NCBI RefSeq assembly: GCF_007667275.1
Contig: NZ_VDQT01000007.1
Coordinates: 1 to 47,567 of the forward strand
DNA length: 47,567 nucleotides
Reading direction: 5' to 3'
Source of the DNA: Stenotrophomonas rhizophila
Lineage (GTDB): Bacteria > Pseudomonadota > Gammaproteobacteria > Xanthomonadales > Xanthomonadaceae
In this document: positions 34,125-42,264 of the stretch, piece after piece
Layout: each line of letters starts with the position of its first letter
Numbering within the stretch: position 1 is the first letter of the stretch
Translations under genes and position numbers: made by a program
Notes under the pieces: generated by a model
Databases searched by the model: none
What the model was told of the DNA's origin: nothing
Seen by the model: only the letters and a program-made list of their open reading frames with translations

Positions 34125-34754
34125 TTACTTCGAATACAACTCGACGATCAGCGCTTCGTTGATATCCGCAGGCAGGTCCGAACGATCCGGCACGGCCTTG
34201 AAGATGCCGGCGAACTTGCCCGCATCCACTTCGATCCACGACGGGCGCAGGTCATGCGTGCTGGACACGGTCAGCGCTTCCTGCACGCGAAGCTGCTTGG
34301 CAGCCTTCTCGGACAGGGCAACAGCATCGCCAGCCTTGACCTGGTACGAAGCCAGGTTGACCGACTTGCCGTTGACCGTGACACCGCGGTGCGAGACCAG
34401 CTGACGGGCAGCCGGACGGGTCACAGCGAAGCCCATGCGGTAGACAACGTTGTCCAGGCGGGTTTCCAGCAGCTGCAGGAGGTTCTCGCCGGTGTTGCCC
34501 TTCTTGGTCGAGGCCTTCTTGTAGTAGTTGCGGAACTGACGCTCCAGCAGACCGTAGATACGCTTGACCTTCTGCTTTTCACGCAGCTGGGTGGCGTAGT
34601 CGGACAGCTTGCCCTTGCGGGCGGTCGCGCCGTGCTGGCCGGGCTTCTGCTCCAGCTTGCACTTGGAGTCCAGCGCACGGGCCGGGCTCTTGAGGAAAAG
34701 GTCGGCGCCTTCGCGGCGGGCGAGCTTACAGGTAGGACCGATATAACGAGCCAT
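34125..34754 (-). CDS. rpsD: 30S ribosomal protein S4
   Basis: This 209-residue primary 16S rRNA-binding protein is the translational repressor of the alpha operon in E. coli. It starts MARYIGPTCKLARREGADLFL and has an S4 RNA-binding domain (about 97-160, with RLDNVVYRMGFAVTRPAARQLVSHRGV). Only one cysteine is present, so no zinc-binding CXXC set is present. Whether S4 represses here is not shown; the E. coli pseudoknot target would lie before rpsM. Confidence 0.97.
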   Translation of the reverse strand: MARYIGPTCKLARREGADLFLKSPARALDSKCKLEQKPGQHGATARKGKLSDYATQLREKQKVKRIYGLLERQFRNYYKKASTKKGNTGENLLQLLETRLDNVVYRMGFAVTRPAARQLVSHRGVTVNGKSVNLASYQVKAGDAVALSEKAAKQLRVQEALTVSSTHDLRPSWIEVDAGKFAGIFKAVPDRSDLPADINEALIVELYSK

Positions 34755-34768
34755 TTCTTATCGCTCCT

Positions 34769-35158
34769 TTAGACGCGACGCTTCTTCGGCGGACGGCACC
34801 CGTTGTGCGGGATAGGCGTCACGTCGATGATGTTGGTGATCTTGTAGCCCACGTTGTTCAGCGAGCGCACGGCCGACTCACGACCCGGACCCGGGCCCTT
34901 GATGCGGACTTCCAGGGACTTGACGCCGTAGTCGAGCGCGGCGCGGCCGGCCTTCTCGGCAGCCACCTGGGCAGCGAACGGGGTGGACTTACGCGAACCG
35001 CGGAAGCCAGCGCCACCGGACGTCGCCCACGACAGAGCGTTGCCCTGGCGGTCGGTGATGGTCACGATGGTGTTGTTGAAAGAAGCGTGGACGTGGGCAA
35101 CGCCGTCAGTGACGACGCGCTTGATCTTCTTCTTGGTCTTAGCGACGGGCTTAGCCAT
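34769..35158 (-). CDS. rpsK: 30S ribosomal protein S11
   Basis: This 129-residue platform protein of the small subunit carries the conserved VAHVHASFNNTIVTITDRQGN and the C-terminal ITNIIDVTPIPHNGCRPPKKRRV block. It sits between rpsM and rpsD with short spacers of about 12-14 bases, indicating a single transcript. Confidence 0.97.
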   Translation of the reverse strand: MAKPVAKTKKKIKRVVTDGVAHVHASFNNTIVTITDRQGNALSWATSGGAGFRGSRKSTPFAAQVAAEKAGRAALDYGVKSLEVRIKGPGPGRESAVRSLNNVGYKITNIIDVTPIPHNGCRPPKKRRV

Positions 35159-35170
35159 TTCTTAGGTCCC

Positions 35171-35527
35171 TTACTTCCTGATCGCCTTGCGCGGGCCCTT
35201 GCGGGTGCGGGCGTTGGTACGGGTGCGCTGACCACGCAGCGGCAGGCCGCGACGGTGACGCAGACCGCGGTAGCAGCCCAGGTCCATCAGGCGCTTGATC
35301 GCGATACCGATTTCACGGCGCAGATCGCCTTCCACGATGTACTTGGCCACTTCCGAGCGCAGACGCTCGATTTCCGGCTCCGACAGATCGCGGATCTTGG
35401 TGGTCGAGGTCACGCCTGCAGCGTCGCAGACCTTCTTCGAACGGGTACGGCCGATGCCGTAAATGCTTTGCAACCCGACCCAGACGTGCTTCTGGGCTGG
35501 CAGGTTGACGCCTGCAATACGCGCCAT
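35171..35527 (-). CDS. rpsM: 30S ribosomal protein S13
   Basis: This 118-residue head protein of the small subunit starts MARIAGVNLPAQKHVWVGLQ and has a basic C-terminal tail (RTNARTRKGPRKAIRK) that contacts tRNAs in the P site. It is the first gene of the alpha part. A 363-base gap separates it from secY, so it may have its own promoter or control region. Confidence 0.97.
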   Translation of the reverse strand: MARIAGVNLPAQKHVWVGLQSIYGIGRTRSKKVCDAAGVTSTTKIRDLSEPEIERLRSEVAKYIVEGDLRREIGIAIKRLMDLGCYRGLRHRRGLPLRGQRTRTNARTRKGPRKAIRK

Positions 35528-35890
35528 GACGCGGTTCTCCAGCTGAGTGATGGCCGACAGCGCACCCGGGGGGCGCCGATCCGGCAGGATGTATCCAAAA
35601 GTGAACTAGCGATACTAACAAGGTTCCGGTTTACATGGAAGCCCGTGAAACCTGAAAGGTTTCATGGACCCGGCCCAGGGAGTGTGCCCAGGCTCCGGCG
35701 CCGGACCAGGTTGACCGCGGTGAAAAGGCCCTTGCGAGCCTTTCCCCGGTGTCGCCCGCGCTACTCCAGCGCGGAACCACCCGATCTCACCCCCACCCGG
35801 AACCGCTGCAGGGGCCGCCCTTCGTTTGTGTGGCCAGGTCCGCGAAGCGGAGGACCATCACGTCAGGAAGACGAAAGTATAACAGGCCAA
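35528..35890 (-). promoter_or_regulatory. Long secY-rpsM spacer without rpmJ
   Basis: This 363-base gap lies where rpmJ (L36) is encoded in many bacteria. No L36-like short frame with the expected Lys/Arg/Cys pattern is present on either strand. Inverted repeats include TGAAACC/GGTTTCA near 35645 and AAAGGC/GCCTTT near 35725-35742. On the minus strand TTGTTA and TTGGAT at a 17-base spacing near 35598-35626 are a weak promoter candidate. The region probably serves as the leader of rpsM and the alpha genes. Confidence 0.45.
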
Positions 35891-37246
35891 TCAGCCGCGG
35901 GCAAAACCGCCGCGGTTGCCGCCCTTCAGGTTGGCCTTCTTCAGAAGGCTCTCGTACTGGTGCGACATCAGGTGCGCCTGGATCTGCGCAATGAAGTCCA
36001 TCACCACCACCACCACGATCAGCAGCGAGGTGCCGCCGAAGTAGAACGAGGCATTCAGCTGCGTGCGCATGATTTCCGGCAGCAGGCAGACGATCACCAG
36101 GTAGGCCGAGCCGGCCGCGGTCAGGCGGGTCAGCACGCCGTCGATGTAATCAGCGGTGGCCTTGCCCGGACGGATGCCCGGGATCAGCGCGCCCGACTTC
36201 TTCAGGTTGTCGGCGGTTTCCTGCGAGTTGAACACCAGCGCGGTATAGAAGAACGCGAAACCGGTGATCAGCGCCGCGAACACGATCATGTGCAGCGGCT
36301 CGCCCGGACCCAGGGCGTTGGCGACCTTCTGCAGCCAGGTAGCCGAGCTGGCCTGGCCGGACCACATGGCCAGGGTGGTCGGGAACGCCAGGATGCTGGA
36401 GGCGAAGATGGCCGGGATCACACCCGCCATGTTCAGCTTCAGCGGCAGGAACGAGGTCTGGTTCATGTACGCGTTGCGGCCGCCCTGGCGACGTGCGTAG
36501 TTCACCGTGATGCGGCGCTGGCCGCGTTCGACGAACACCACGAAGAAGGTGAAGGCCAGCACCACCAGCGCGATCAGCAGCAGCTGGATGAACTGCAGGT
36601 TGCCTTCGCGGAACGCATCGAAGGTGTGGATGACCGCGCCCGGCAGGCCGGCGACGATGCCGGCGAAGATGATCAGCGACACACCGTTGCCGATGCCACG
36701 CTCGGTGACCTGCTCGCCAACCCACATCAGGAAGATGGTACCGGCGGTCAACGCGACCACCGCGGTGAGCACGAAGCCCATGCCCGGGGCGTAGACGACC
36801 GGCGCACCGGTCGGGGACAGCTGGTTCTGCAGCGCCAGCGCAATGCTGCCGCCCTGCACCACCGCCAGCAACACGGCGCCGATGCGGGAATATTGGGTGA
36901 TCTTGCGGCGACCGGACTCACCTTCCTTCTGCATCGCCTTGAGCGCGGGGAAGATGTGGACGGCCAGCTGCATCACGATGGACGCCGAGATGTACGGCAT
37001 CACGTTCAGCGCGAAAATGCTGAAGCGGTGCAGGGCGCCGCCCGAGAACATGTTGAACATGTCCACGATACCGCCGCCCTGCGCCTCCATCAGCGCAAGC
37101 ATGGCATCGGGATTGACGCCCGGCACCGGCACATAACAGCCGATGCGGTAGACGATCAACGCCCCGACGACGAACAGCAGACGCTGGCGAAGTTCCGTGA
37201 ACTTGCCGAGCCCGCCGCCCAGGTTACCAATGCCCGCTTGCGCCAT
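35891..37246 (-). CDS. secY: Protein translocase subunit SecY
   Basis: This 451-residue channel subunit of the Sec translocon has ten membrane segments. The family motifs GCYVPVPGVNPDAM and GERGIGNGVSLIIFAGI (here EQVTERGIGNGVS) are present, and the cytosolic loops contain the conserved RRKITQYSRI. The C-terminus ends in a Lys/Arg-rich tail (LKGGNRGGFARG). It follows rplO with only a few bases between them, the standard end of the spc operon. Confidence 0.97.
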   Translation of the reverse strand: MAQAGIGNLGGGLGKFTELRQRLLFVVGALIVYRIGCYVPVPGVNPDAMLALMEAQGGGIVDMFNMFSGGALHRFSIFALNVMPYISASIVMQLAVHIFPALKAMQKEGESGRRKITQYSRIGAVLLAVVQGGSIALALQNQLSPTGAPVVYAPGMGFVLTAVVALTAGTIFLMWVGEQVTERGIGNGVSLIIFAGIVAGLPGAVIHTFDAFREGNLQFIQLLLIALVVLAFTFFVVFVERGQRRITVNYARRQGGRNAYMNQTSFLPLKLNMAGVIPAIFASSILAFPTTLAMWSGQASSATWLQKVANALGPGEPLHMIVFAALITGFAFFYTALVFNSQETADNLKKSGALIPGIRPGKATADYIDGVLTRLTAAGSAYLVIVCLLPEIMRTQLNASFYFGGTSLLIVVVVVMDFIAQIQAHLMSHQYESLLKKANLKGGNRGGFARG

Positions 37247-37249
37247 GTC

Positions 37250-37693
37250 TTACTCCTGTACGCTGCCGCCGGCAGCTTCGATCGCGGCCTTGGCACCGGC
37301 CGTTGCTGCGACGCCCTTCAGGGTGAAGGCCTTGGTCAGGCCGCCCTTCATGACGATCTTGGCCTTCTTGGCCGTGCTCGGGACCAGCTTCGCAGCGCGC
37401 AGCGCGGCGAAATCGATCTCACCGGCTTCCAGGCGATCCAGCTGGTAGGACAGCACTTCCGCGGTGTCCTTGGCCATCTTGGAACGGAAGCCGATCTTCG
37501 GCAGACGGCGCTGCATCGGGGTCTGGCCGCCTTCGAAGCCAGCCTTGATCTTGCCGCCACCCTTACGGGCGAACGAGCCCTTGTGGCCGCGGCCGGCAGT
37601 CTTGCCCAGGCCAGAGCCGATACCGCGGCCGACGCGGGTGCGTTCGGTGCGGGCGCCCGGTGCCGGGCTCAGTTCATTGAGACGCATGGTCAT
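37250..37693 (-). CDS. rplO: 50S ribosomal protein L15
   Basis: This 147-residue large-subunit assembly protein starts at ATG 37693 (MTMRLNELSPAPGART) behind a GAGG site; an upstream TTG would add six residues without support. A Gly-rich, Arg/Lys-rich N-terminal half (RVGRGIGSGLGKTAGRGHKG) is typical of L15. Position between rpmD and secY is conserved. Confidence 0.96.
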   Translation of the reverse strand: MTMRLNELSPAPGARTERTRVGRGIGSGLGKTAGRGHKGSFARKGGGKIKAGFEGGQTPMQRRLPKIGFRSKMAKDTAEVLSYQLDRLEAGEIDFAALRAAKLVPSTAKKAKIVMKGGLTKAFTLKGVAATAGAKAAIEAAGGSVQE

Positions 37694-37697
37694 TGGA

Positions 37698-37889
37698 TTA
37701 TTCCTCAACCTTGACGAGGTAGTGGACCTTGTTGATCAGACCGCGAACCTGCGGGCTGTCCTTCAGTTCACGCACATCGTTGAGCTTGTTCAGGCCCAGC
37801 GCCTTCACCGACAGGCGGTGACGCGACTGGGAGCCACGCAGGCCACGCACCAGGCGGACCTTGACAGTCTTGACGGTGTCATTAGCCAT
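37698..37889 (-). CDS. rpmD: 50S ribosomal protein L30
   Basis: This 63-residue large-subunit protein has the core KVRLVRGLRGSQSRHRLSVKALGL typical of bacterial L30. Its start overlaps the end of rpsE by 8 bases, suggesting translational coupling. Confidence 0.95.
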   Translation of the reverse strand: MANDTVKTVKVRLVRGLRGSQSRHRLSVKALGLNKLNDVRELKDSPQVRGLINKVHYLVKVEE

Positions 37890-38424
37890 GGTTGAGATCC
37901 TCCACCTTCTTGCCGCGCTTGGCCGCGATGCGGGCCGGCGACTGCATTTCGGACAGACCCTTCAGGGTGGCACGAACCAGGTTGATCGGGTTGCGCGAAC
38001 CGACGGCCTTGGCCAGCACGTTCTTCACGCCCACCGCTTCCAGCACGGCGCGCATGGCACCACCGGCGATCACACCGGTACCTTCCGAGGCCGGCATCAT
38101 GAACACGCGGGCTGCGCCGTGGCCGGACTTCACCGGGTGCCACAGGGTGCCGTTGTTCAGATCGACGTCGGCCAGGTTCTTGCGGGCCTGCTCCATCGAC
38201 TTCTGGATGGCGACCGGCACTTCGCGCGCCTTGCCATAACCGAAACCGACCTTGCCTGCGCCGTCACCGACCACGGTCAGTGCGGTGAAGGTGAACTGGC
38301 GGCCGCCCTTGACGGTCTTGCTGACGCGGTTGACCGCGACCAGCTTTTCGATCATGCCGTCGTCGACTTTCTCTTCGCGGTTACGGTCGCGATCGCGACC
38401 CCGCTGATGACGTTCTTCTGCCAT
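37882..38424 (-). CDS. rpsE: 30S ribosomal protein S5
   Basis: This 180-residue small-subunit protein, part of the ram/accuracy centre, carries the S5 double-stranded RNA-binding domain with LVAVNRVSKTVKGGRQFTFTALTVVGDG and the mRNA-entry motif GKVGFGYGKAREVP. A short acidic/basic N-terminal extension (AEERHQRGRDRDRNREEK) precedes the domain. The gap to rplR is long and contains two hairpins. Confidence 0.97.
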   Translation of the reverse strand: MAEERHQRGRDRDRNREEKVDDGMIEKLVAVNRVSKTVKGGRQFTFTALTVVGDGAGKVGFGYGKAREVPVAIQKSMEQARKNLADVDLNNGTLWHPVKSGHGAARVFMMPASEGTGVIAGGAMRAVLEAVGVKNVLAKAVGSRNPINLVRATLKGLSEMQSPARIAAKRGKKVEDLNHG

Positions 38425-38520
38425 GTTGATTCCTTGATTGATTGGGTATGTACGGCTCGGGGCCGCTTATAGCTGTGGAATGAAGCGGTGGATCGAGCGC
38501 CCCTGCAGAAGAAGGACGTC

Positions 38521-38575
38521 GCCCGGCACAACCCGTGCCGGCAGGCAGGCGGAAGCGGGGACCAGCCCCGCTTCC
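38521..38575 (-). other. Two adjacent hairpins between rplR and rpsE
   Basis: One stem pairs GGAAGCGGGG (38551-38560) with CCCCGCTTCC (38566-38575) across five bases. A second pairs GCCCGGCAC with GTGCCGGC at 38521-38542. They occupy the 158-base rplR-rpsE spacer, which is longer than its neighbours, and no U-tract follows on the minus strand. They may be processing or attenuation elements. Confidence 0.5.
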
Positions 38576-38582
38576 TTATCCC

Positions 38583-38936
38583 TTAGAACTGCAGGCCGCC
38601 TTCGCGGGCTGCATCGGCCAGTGCCTTGATGCGGCCGTGGTAGCGGTAGCCCGAGCGGTCGAACGCGACCTTCTCGATGCCCGCAGCCTTGGCGCGCTCG
38701 GCAACCAGCTTGCCGACCTTGGCGGCGGCGTCGCTGTTCTTGCCGTTCTTCAGGCCTTCCTTGACGTCGGCCTGGGTGGTGTTGGCAGCTGCCAGCACCT
38801 TGGAGCCGTCGGCGGTGAAGACCTGGGCGTACAGGTGCTGACCGGTGCGCAGCACCGACAGACGCGGCACGCCGAGGACACGGATGTGTGCGCGGGTGGA
38901 CTTGGCGCGACGCAGGCGAGCAATGTTCTTGTTCAT
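38583..38936 (-). CDS. rplR: 50S ribosomal protein L18
   Basis: This 117-residue 5S rRNA-binding protein of the large subunit has an N-terminal basic segment (MNKNIARLRRAKSTRAHI) and the conserved C-terminal ERAKAAGIEKVAFDRSGYRYHGRIKALADAAREGGLQF. Standard position after rplF. Confidence 0.97.
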   Translation of the reverse strand: MNKNIARLRRAKSTRAHIRVLGVPRLSVLRTGQHLYAQVFTADGSKVLAAANTTQADVKEGLKNGKNSDAAAKVGKLVAERAKAAGIEKVAFDRSGYRYHGRIKALADAAREGGLQF

Positions 38937-38992
38937 GATATTTATCCTTGAAAGCTGAAGACGTGGCTACTCCCCCATCAGGGGACTCGCGC

Positions 38993-39520
38993 TTAGGCCT
39001 TCTTGGCTTCCTTACGAATGATGACTTCGCCGGCGTACTTCACACCCTTGCCCTTGTAGGGCTCCGGCGGACGGTAACCACGGATCTTGGCGGCGACTTC
39101 GCCGACCAGCTGCTTGTCGGTGCCCTGGACCAGGATTTCGGTCTGGGTCGGGGTCGACAGCGTGATGCCTTCCGGCGCCACGTACAGGACCGGGTGCGAG
39201 AAACCGAGCGACAGGTTCAGGTCCTTGCCCTGCATGGCGGCACGGTAACCGACGCCGACCAGCTCGAGCTTGCGCTCGAAGCCTTCGGTGACGCCCTTGA
39301 CCATGTTGGCCAGGATGGCGCGCACGGTGCCGGTCAGGGCAACCAGGTCGTCATTGCTGGCGGACAGGGTGGCAACGCCGTCGGCGACGGAGATTTCGAT
39401 ACCGGCGACCTTCGGCAGCGACAGGGTGCCCTTCGGGCCCTTCACGCTGACGGATTCCGGCTGGATGTTCAGTTCAACGCCCTTGGGCAGGTTGACCGGC
39501 TTCTTGGCTACGCGGGACAT
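38993..39520 (-). CDS. rplF: 50S ribosomal protein L6
   Basis: This 175-residue protein near the GTPase centre has two tandem L6 domains and the C-terminal signature RGYRPPEPYKGKGVKYAGEVIIRKEAKKA. Start at ATG 39520 behind GGAGAAA. It follows rpsH by 18 bases. Confidence 0.97.
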   Translation of the reverse strand: MSRVAKKPVNLPKGVELNIQPESVSVKGPKGTLSLPKVAGIEISVADGVATLSASNDDLVALTGTVRAILANMVKGVTEGFERKLELVGVGYRAAMQGKDLNLSLGFSHPVLYVAPEGITLSTPTQTEILVQGTDKQLVGEVAAKIRGYRPPEPYKGKGVKYAGEVIIRKEAKKA

Positions 39521-39538
39521 AGGTTTCTCCTTCTCGCC

Positions 39539-39937
39539 TTAGGCCACGAAGCACAGGACTTCGCCGCCGACGCCCAACTGGCGCGCCTGCGCATCAGTCA
39601 TGATGCCCTTGGAGGTGGAAATGATTGCGATGCCCAGGCCGTTGAGGACCTTCGGCAGCTCGGACTTGCCACGGTACTGGCGCAGACCCGAACGCGAGAA
39701 GCGCTTCAGGGTCTCGATGACCGGCTTGCCCTCGAAGTACTTCAGGACGATTTCAAGCTCGGCCTTGTTGTTCTCGGTCTTGGTCACGCGCAGGTCGGTG
39801 ATGTAGCCCTCGGCCTTCAACACTTCTGCGATTGCAACCTTGATCTTGGAGGACGGTGCCTTCACCGTCTGCTTGCCAACCGCGGCCGCATTCTTGATGC
39901 GTACCAGCAGGTCGGCGATGGGATCAGTCATGCTCAT
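39539..39937 (-). CDS. rpsH: 30S ribosomal protein S8
   Basis: This 132-residue central-domain organiser of 16S rRNA is a translational repressor of the spc operon in E. coli. It starts at ATG 39937 (MSMTDPIADLLVRIKNA) with AAAGG upstream; an extended frame to 39958 is not favoured. The C-terminal signature ISTSKGIMTDAQARQLGVGGEVLCFVA is complete. A classical terminator stands between it and rpsN, so a separate promoter is likely. Confidence 0.96.
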   Translation of the reverse strand: MSMTDPIADLLVRIKNAAAVGKQTVKAPSSKIKVAIAEVLKAEGYITDLRVTKTENNKAELEIVLKYFEGKPVIETLKRFSRSGLRQYRGKSELPKVLNGLGIAIISTSKGIMTDAQARQLGVGGEVLCFVA

Positions 39938-40093
39938 AGTCGATACCTTTGAGTGCACCGATATCCGCTTTCGCGAAAATCTTGCTGTTTTTTTGAATGC
40001 CTGGATGGGCCAGGACCCTGTGTAACGTGAATCGGCCGACCAGAGGCCAGCCCACCCCCTGCCCCTGACGAGGCAAGACCGGGAGTATACGAC

Positions 40094-40128
40094 AAAAAGA
40101 GCCCGACTTGCGTCGGACTCTCTTTTTC
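40094..40128 (-). terminator. Intrinsic terminator inside the spc operon, between rpsN and rpsH
   Basis: A 10-bp stem with one G-U pair (40098-40107 with 40112-40121, loop TTGC) is followed on the minus strand by TTTTTG. It is 76 bases past the rpsN stop codon. On the minus strand TATACT (40085-40090) lies immediately downstream of the hairpin and could serve as a -10 box for a new start, though its -35 would fall in the hairpin. Confidence 0.75.
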
Positions 40129-40203
40129 GGGATGAACCTGAACAGCCGGCCCATCCCCTGCCCCGCGCCGTGAGGCGCGGTCCAGGTGGAAGGGATTACT
40201 CCC

Positions 40204-40509
40204 TTACCAGCTTGCCTTGCGCAGGCCCGGCACGTCGCCGCGCATGGTGGCTTCGCGCAGCTTGTTGCGGCCGAGGCCGAACTTGCTGTACACGCCACGC
40301 GGACGGCCCGACAGTTCGCAACGGTTGCGGTGGCGGCTCGGCGACGAATCGCGCGGCAGCTTCTGCAACTTGATCACGGCCTGTTCCTTCTCTTCGTACG
40401 AAGCGGTCGTGCTGGAGATGATCTTCTTCAGCTCTTCACGCTTGCCGGCGTACTTGACGGCCAGCTTCGCACGCTTCAGGTCGCGGTTGACCATGGAGGT
40501 CTTTGCCAT
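40204..40509 (-). CDS. rpsN: 30S ribosomal protein S14
   Basis: This 101-residue, long (zinc-free) form of S14 has the C-terminal RCELSGRPRGVYSKFGLGRNKLRE and only one cysteine. A terminator-like hairpin follows before rpsH, which is unusual for this operon. The upstream gene is rplE, 18 bases away. Confidence 0.97.
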   Translation of the reverse strand: MAKTSMVNRDLKRAKLAVKYAGKREELKKIISSTTASYEEKEQAVIKLQKLPRDSSPSRHRNRCELSGRPRGVYSKFGLGRNKLREATMRGDVPGLRKASW

Positions 40510-40527
40510 TTCGGAATCCTCGACGTA

Positions 40528-41070
40528 TCAGTTACGGAACGGGAACTTGAACGCTGCGAGCAGCGCCTTCGCTTCCGCGTCGGTCTTGGCGGTGGTGGTG
40601 ATGGCGATATCCATGCCGCGGATCGCGTCGACGGCGTCGAAGTCGATTTCCGGGAAGATGATCTGTTCCTTCACACCCATGTTGAAGTTGCCACGACCGT
40701 CGAAGGAACGACCCGAGACACCACGGAAGTCGCGCACGCGCGGCAGCGAGATGTTGATCAGGCGGTCCAGGAACTCATACATCTTGGCGCGACGCAGCGT
40801 GGTCTTGCAGCCGATCGGCCAACCATCGCGGATCTTGAACGAAGCCACCGAGACACGGGACTTGGTCACGATCGGCTTCTGGCCGGAGACCTTGGCCATG
40901 TCGGCGACGGCATTTTCCAGGATCTTCTTGTTGGTCGCCGCTTCGCCGACACCCATGTTCAGGGTGACCTTGACCAGCTTCGGGACCTGCATCGGATTGG
41001 TGTAGCCGAACTGCTTCATCAGCGCCGGCACCACTTCTTCCTGGTAGAACTTTTCCAGACGGGAAGTCAT
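40528..41070 (-). CDS. rplE: 50S ribosomal protein L5
   Basis: This 180-residue 5S rRNA-binding protein starts MTSRLEKFYQEEVVPALMKQFGYTN and includes the conserved LVKVTLNMGVGEA and RVRDFRGVSGRSFDGRGNFNMGVKEQIIFPEI. It follows rplX closely (11 bases). Confidence 0.97.
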   Translation of the reverse strand: MTSRLEKFYQEEVVPALMKQFGYTNPMQVPKLVKVTLNMGVGEAATNKKILENAVADMAKVSGQKPIVTKSRVSVASFKIRDGWPIGCKTTLRRAKMYEFLDRLINISLPRVRDFRGVSGRSFDGRGNFNMGVKEQIIFPEIDFDAVDAIRGMDIAITTTAKTDAEAKALLAAFKFPFRN

Positions 41071-41081
41071 CTTCTCATTCC

Positions 41082-41399
41082 TCAGGCGTCGAGCGCCTCA
41101 CCGCTGGAGCGGAACACACGCAGTTTGCGTCCATCCTCCAGCACCTTGAAGCCAACGCGCTCGCCCTTGCCCGAAGCCGGGTTGAGCACATTCACGTTGG
41201 AGATATGGATCGACGCTTCACGCTCGACCACGCCGCCGGCAACGCCTGCCTGCGGGTTCGGCTTGGTGTGGCGCTTGACGATGTTCACGTTGGCGACGAT
41301 CACACGATCGCCGTCGACGCGGACGACTTCGCCCTGCTTGCCCTTGTCCTTGCCGGTGTTGACGACGACCTGGTCGCCCTTCTTGATACGGTTAGCCAT
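41082..41399 (-). CDS. rplX: 50S ribosomal protein L24
   Basis: This 105-residue assembly-initiator protein has an N-terminal KOW motif (KGDQVVVNTGKDKGKQGEVVRVDGDRVIVANVN). It begins at ATG 41399 behind GGAGAT, and the C-terminus is basic and variable. Confidence 0.97.
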   Translation of the reverse strand: MANRIKKGDQVVVNTGKDKGKQGEVVRVDGDRVIVANVNIVKRHTKPNPQAGVAGGVVEREASIHISNVNVLNPASGKGERVGFKVLEDGRKLRVFRSSGEALDA

Positions 41400-41415
41400 G
41401 ATTATCTCCTGTCGC

Positions 41416-41784
41416 TCACAGCACTTCGGGAGCGAGCGAGACGATCTTCATGAACTTCTCGGAACGAAGTTCACGGGTCACCGGCCCGAAGATGCGGGTG
41501 CCGATCGGCTCTTGCTTGTTGTTGAGCAGGACCGCGGCGTTGCCGTCGAAACGGATCAGCGAGCCATCGGCGCGACGCACACCCTTGCGGGTACGCACCA
41601 CGACGGCGTCATACACTTCACCCTTCTTGACCTTGCCGCGCGGAATTGCATCCTTCACGGTGACCTTGATGATGTCGCCGATGCCGGCGTAACGGCGCTT
41701 GGAACCACCCAGCACCTTGAAGCACATCACCTGCTTGGCACCGGAGTTATCCGCGACATCAAGGTAGCTCTGCATCTGGATCAT
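41416..41784 (-). CDS. rplN: 50S ribosomal protein L14
   Basis: This 122-residue protein at the subunit interface starts MIQMQSYLDVADNSGAKQVMCFKVLGGS and includes the signature PRGKVKKGEVYDAVVVRTRKGVRR. It begins the spc-type gene group. Confidence 0.97.
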   Translation of the reverse strand: MIQMQSYLDVADNSGAKQVMCFKVLGGSKRRYAGIGDIIKVTVKDAIPRGKVKKGEVYDAVVVRTRKGVRRADGSLIRFDGNAAVLLNNKQEPIGTRIFGPVTRELRSEKFMKIVSLAPEVL

Positions 41785-41797
41785 GATTCAGATCTCC

Positions 41798-42067
41798 TTA
41801 TTGAGCCGCACGCGTGATGACTTCCACCACGCGCCAGTTCTTGGTCTTGGACATCGGAGCAATTTCGGTCACGCGCACGACATCACCTTCGTTGCAGGTG
41901 TTGTCGGCATCGTGAGCGTGCAGCTTGGTCGAACGCTTCAAGTACTTGCCATACAGCTTGTGCTTGACCAGGCGTTCCACCAGCACGGTGACCGTCTTGT
42001 CCATCTTGTTGCTGACGACACGGCCTTCGACCGTGCGCAGCGCCTTGTTTTCAGTATTGTCGCTCAT
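41798..42067 (-). CDS. rpsQ: 30S ribosomal protein S17
   Basis: This 89-residue OB-fold protein starts at ATG 42067 (MSDNTENK), placed 8 bases after AAGGA, which also overlaps the rpmC stop codon. An ATG 9 bases upstream is less well placed. It includes RTVEGRVVSNKMDKTVTVLVERLVKHKLYGKY. Final gene of the S10-type group. Confidence 0.95.
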   Translation of the reverse strand: MSDNTENKALRTVEGRVVSNKMDKTVTVLVERLVKHKLYGKYLKRSTKLHAHDADNTCNEGDVVRVTEIAPMSKTKNWRVVEVITRAAQ

Positions 42068-42078
42068 CGCGGCCATCC

Positions 42079-42264
42079 TTACTTTTTGCTGCCGAGCAGG
42101 GTCTTGACGCGAGCAATCTCGCGGCGGACCCGGCGGGTTTCGTGAGTCTTCGGCAGCTGCCCGGTGACCTGCTGCATACGGAGCGAGAACTGCTCCTTAC
42201 GCAGGTCGGTCAGGTGGGACTTCAGATCGTCAGCCGACTTTTCGCGAAGTTGTTTGATATCCAT
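42079..42264 (-). CDS. rpmC: 50S ribosomal protein L29
   Basis: This 61-residue helical protein near the exit tunnel starts at ATG 42264, overlapping the rplP stop codon as TGATG; a GTG one codon upstream is less likely. It contains LREKSADDLKSHLTDLRKEQFSLRMQQ. The overlap implies translational coupling to rplP. Confidence 0.95.
   Translation of the reverse strand: MDIKQLREKSADDLKSHLTDLRKEQFSLRMQQVTGQLPKTHETRRVRREIARVKTLLGSKK

Noticed and set aside
34805..37714. Open frame of 969 codons on the plus strand across rpsK, rpsM and secY
   Set aside because: It runs antisense through four conserved genes and has no protein-like motifs.
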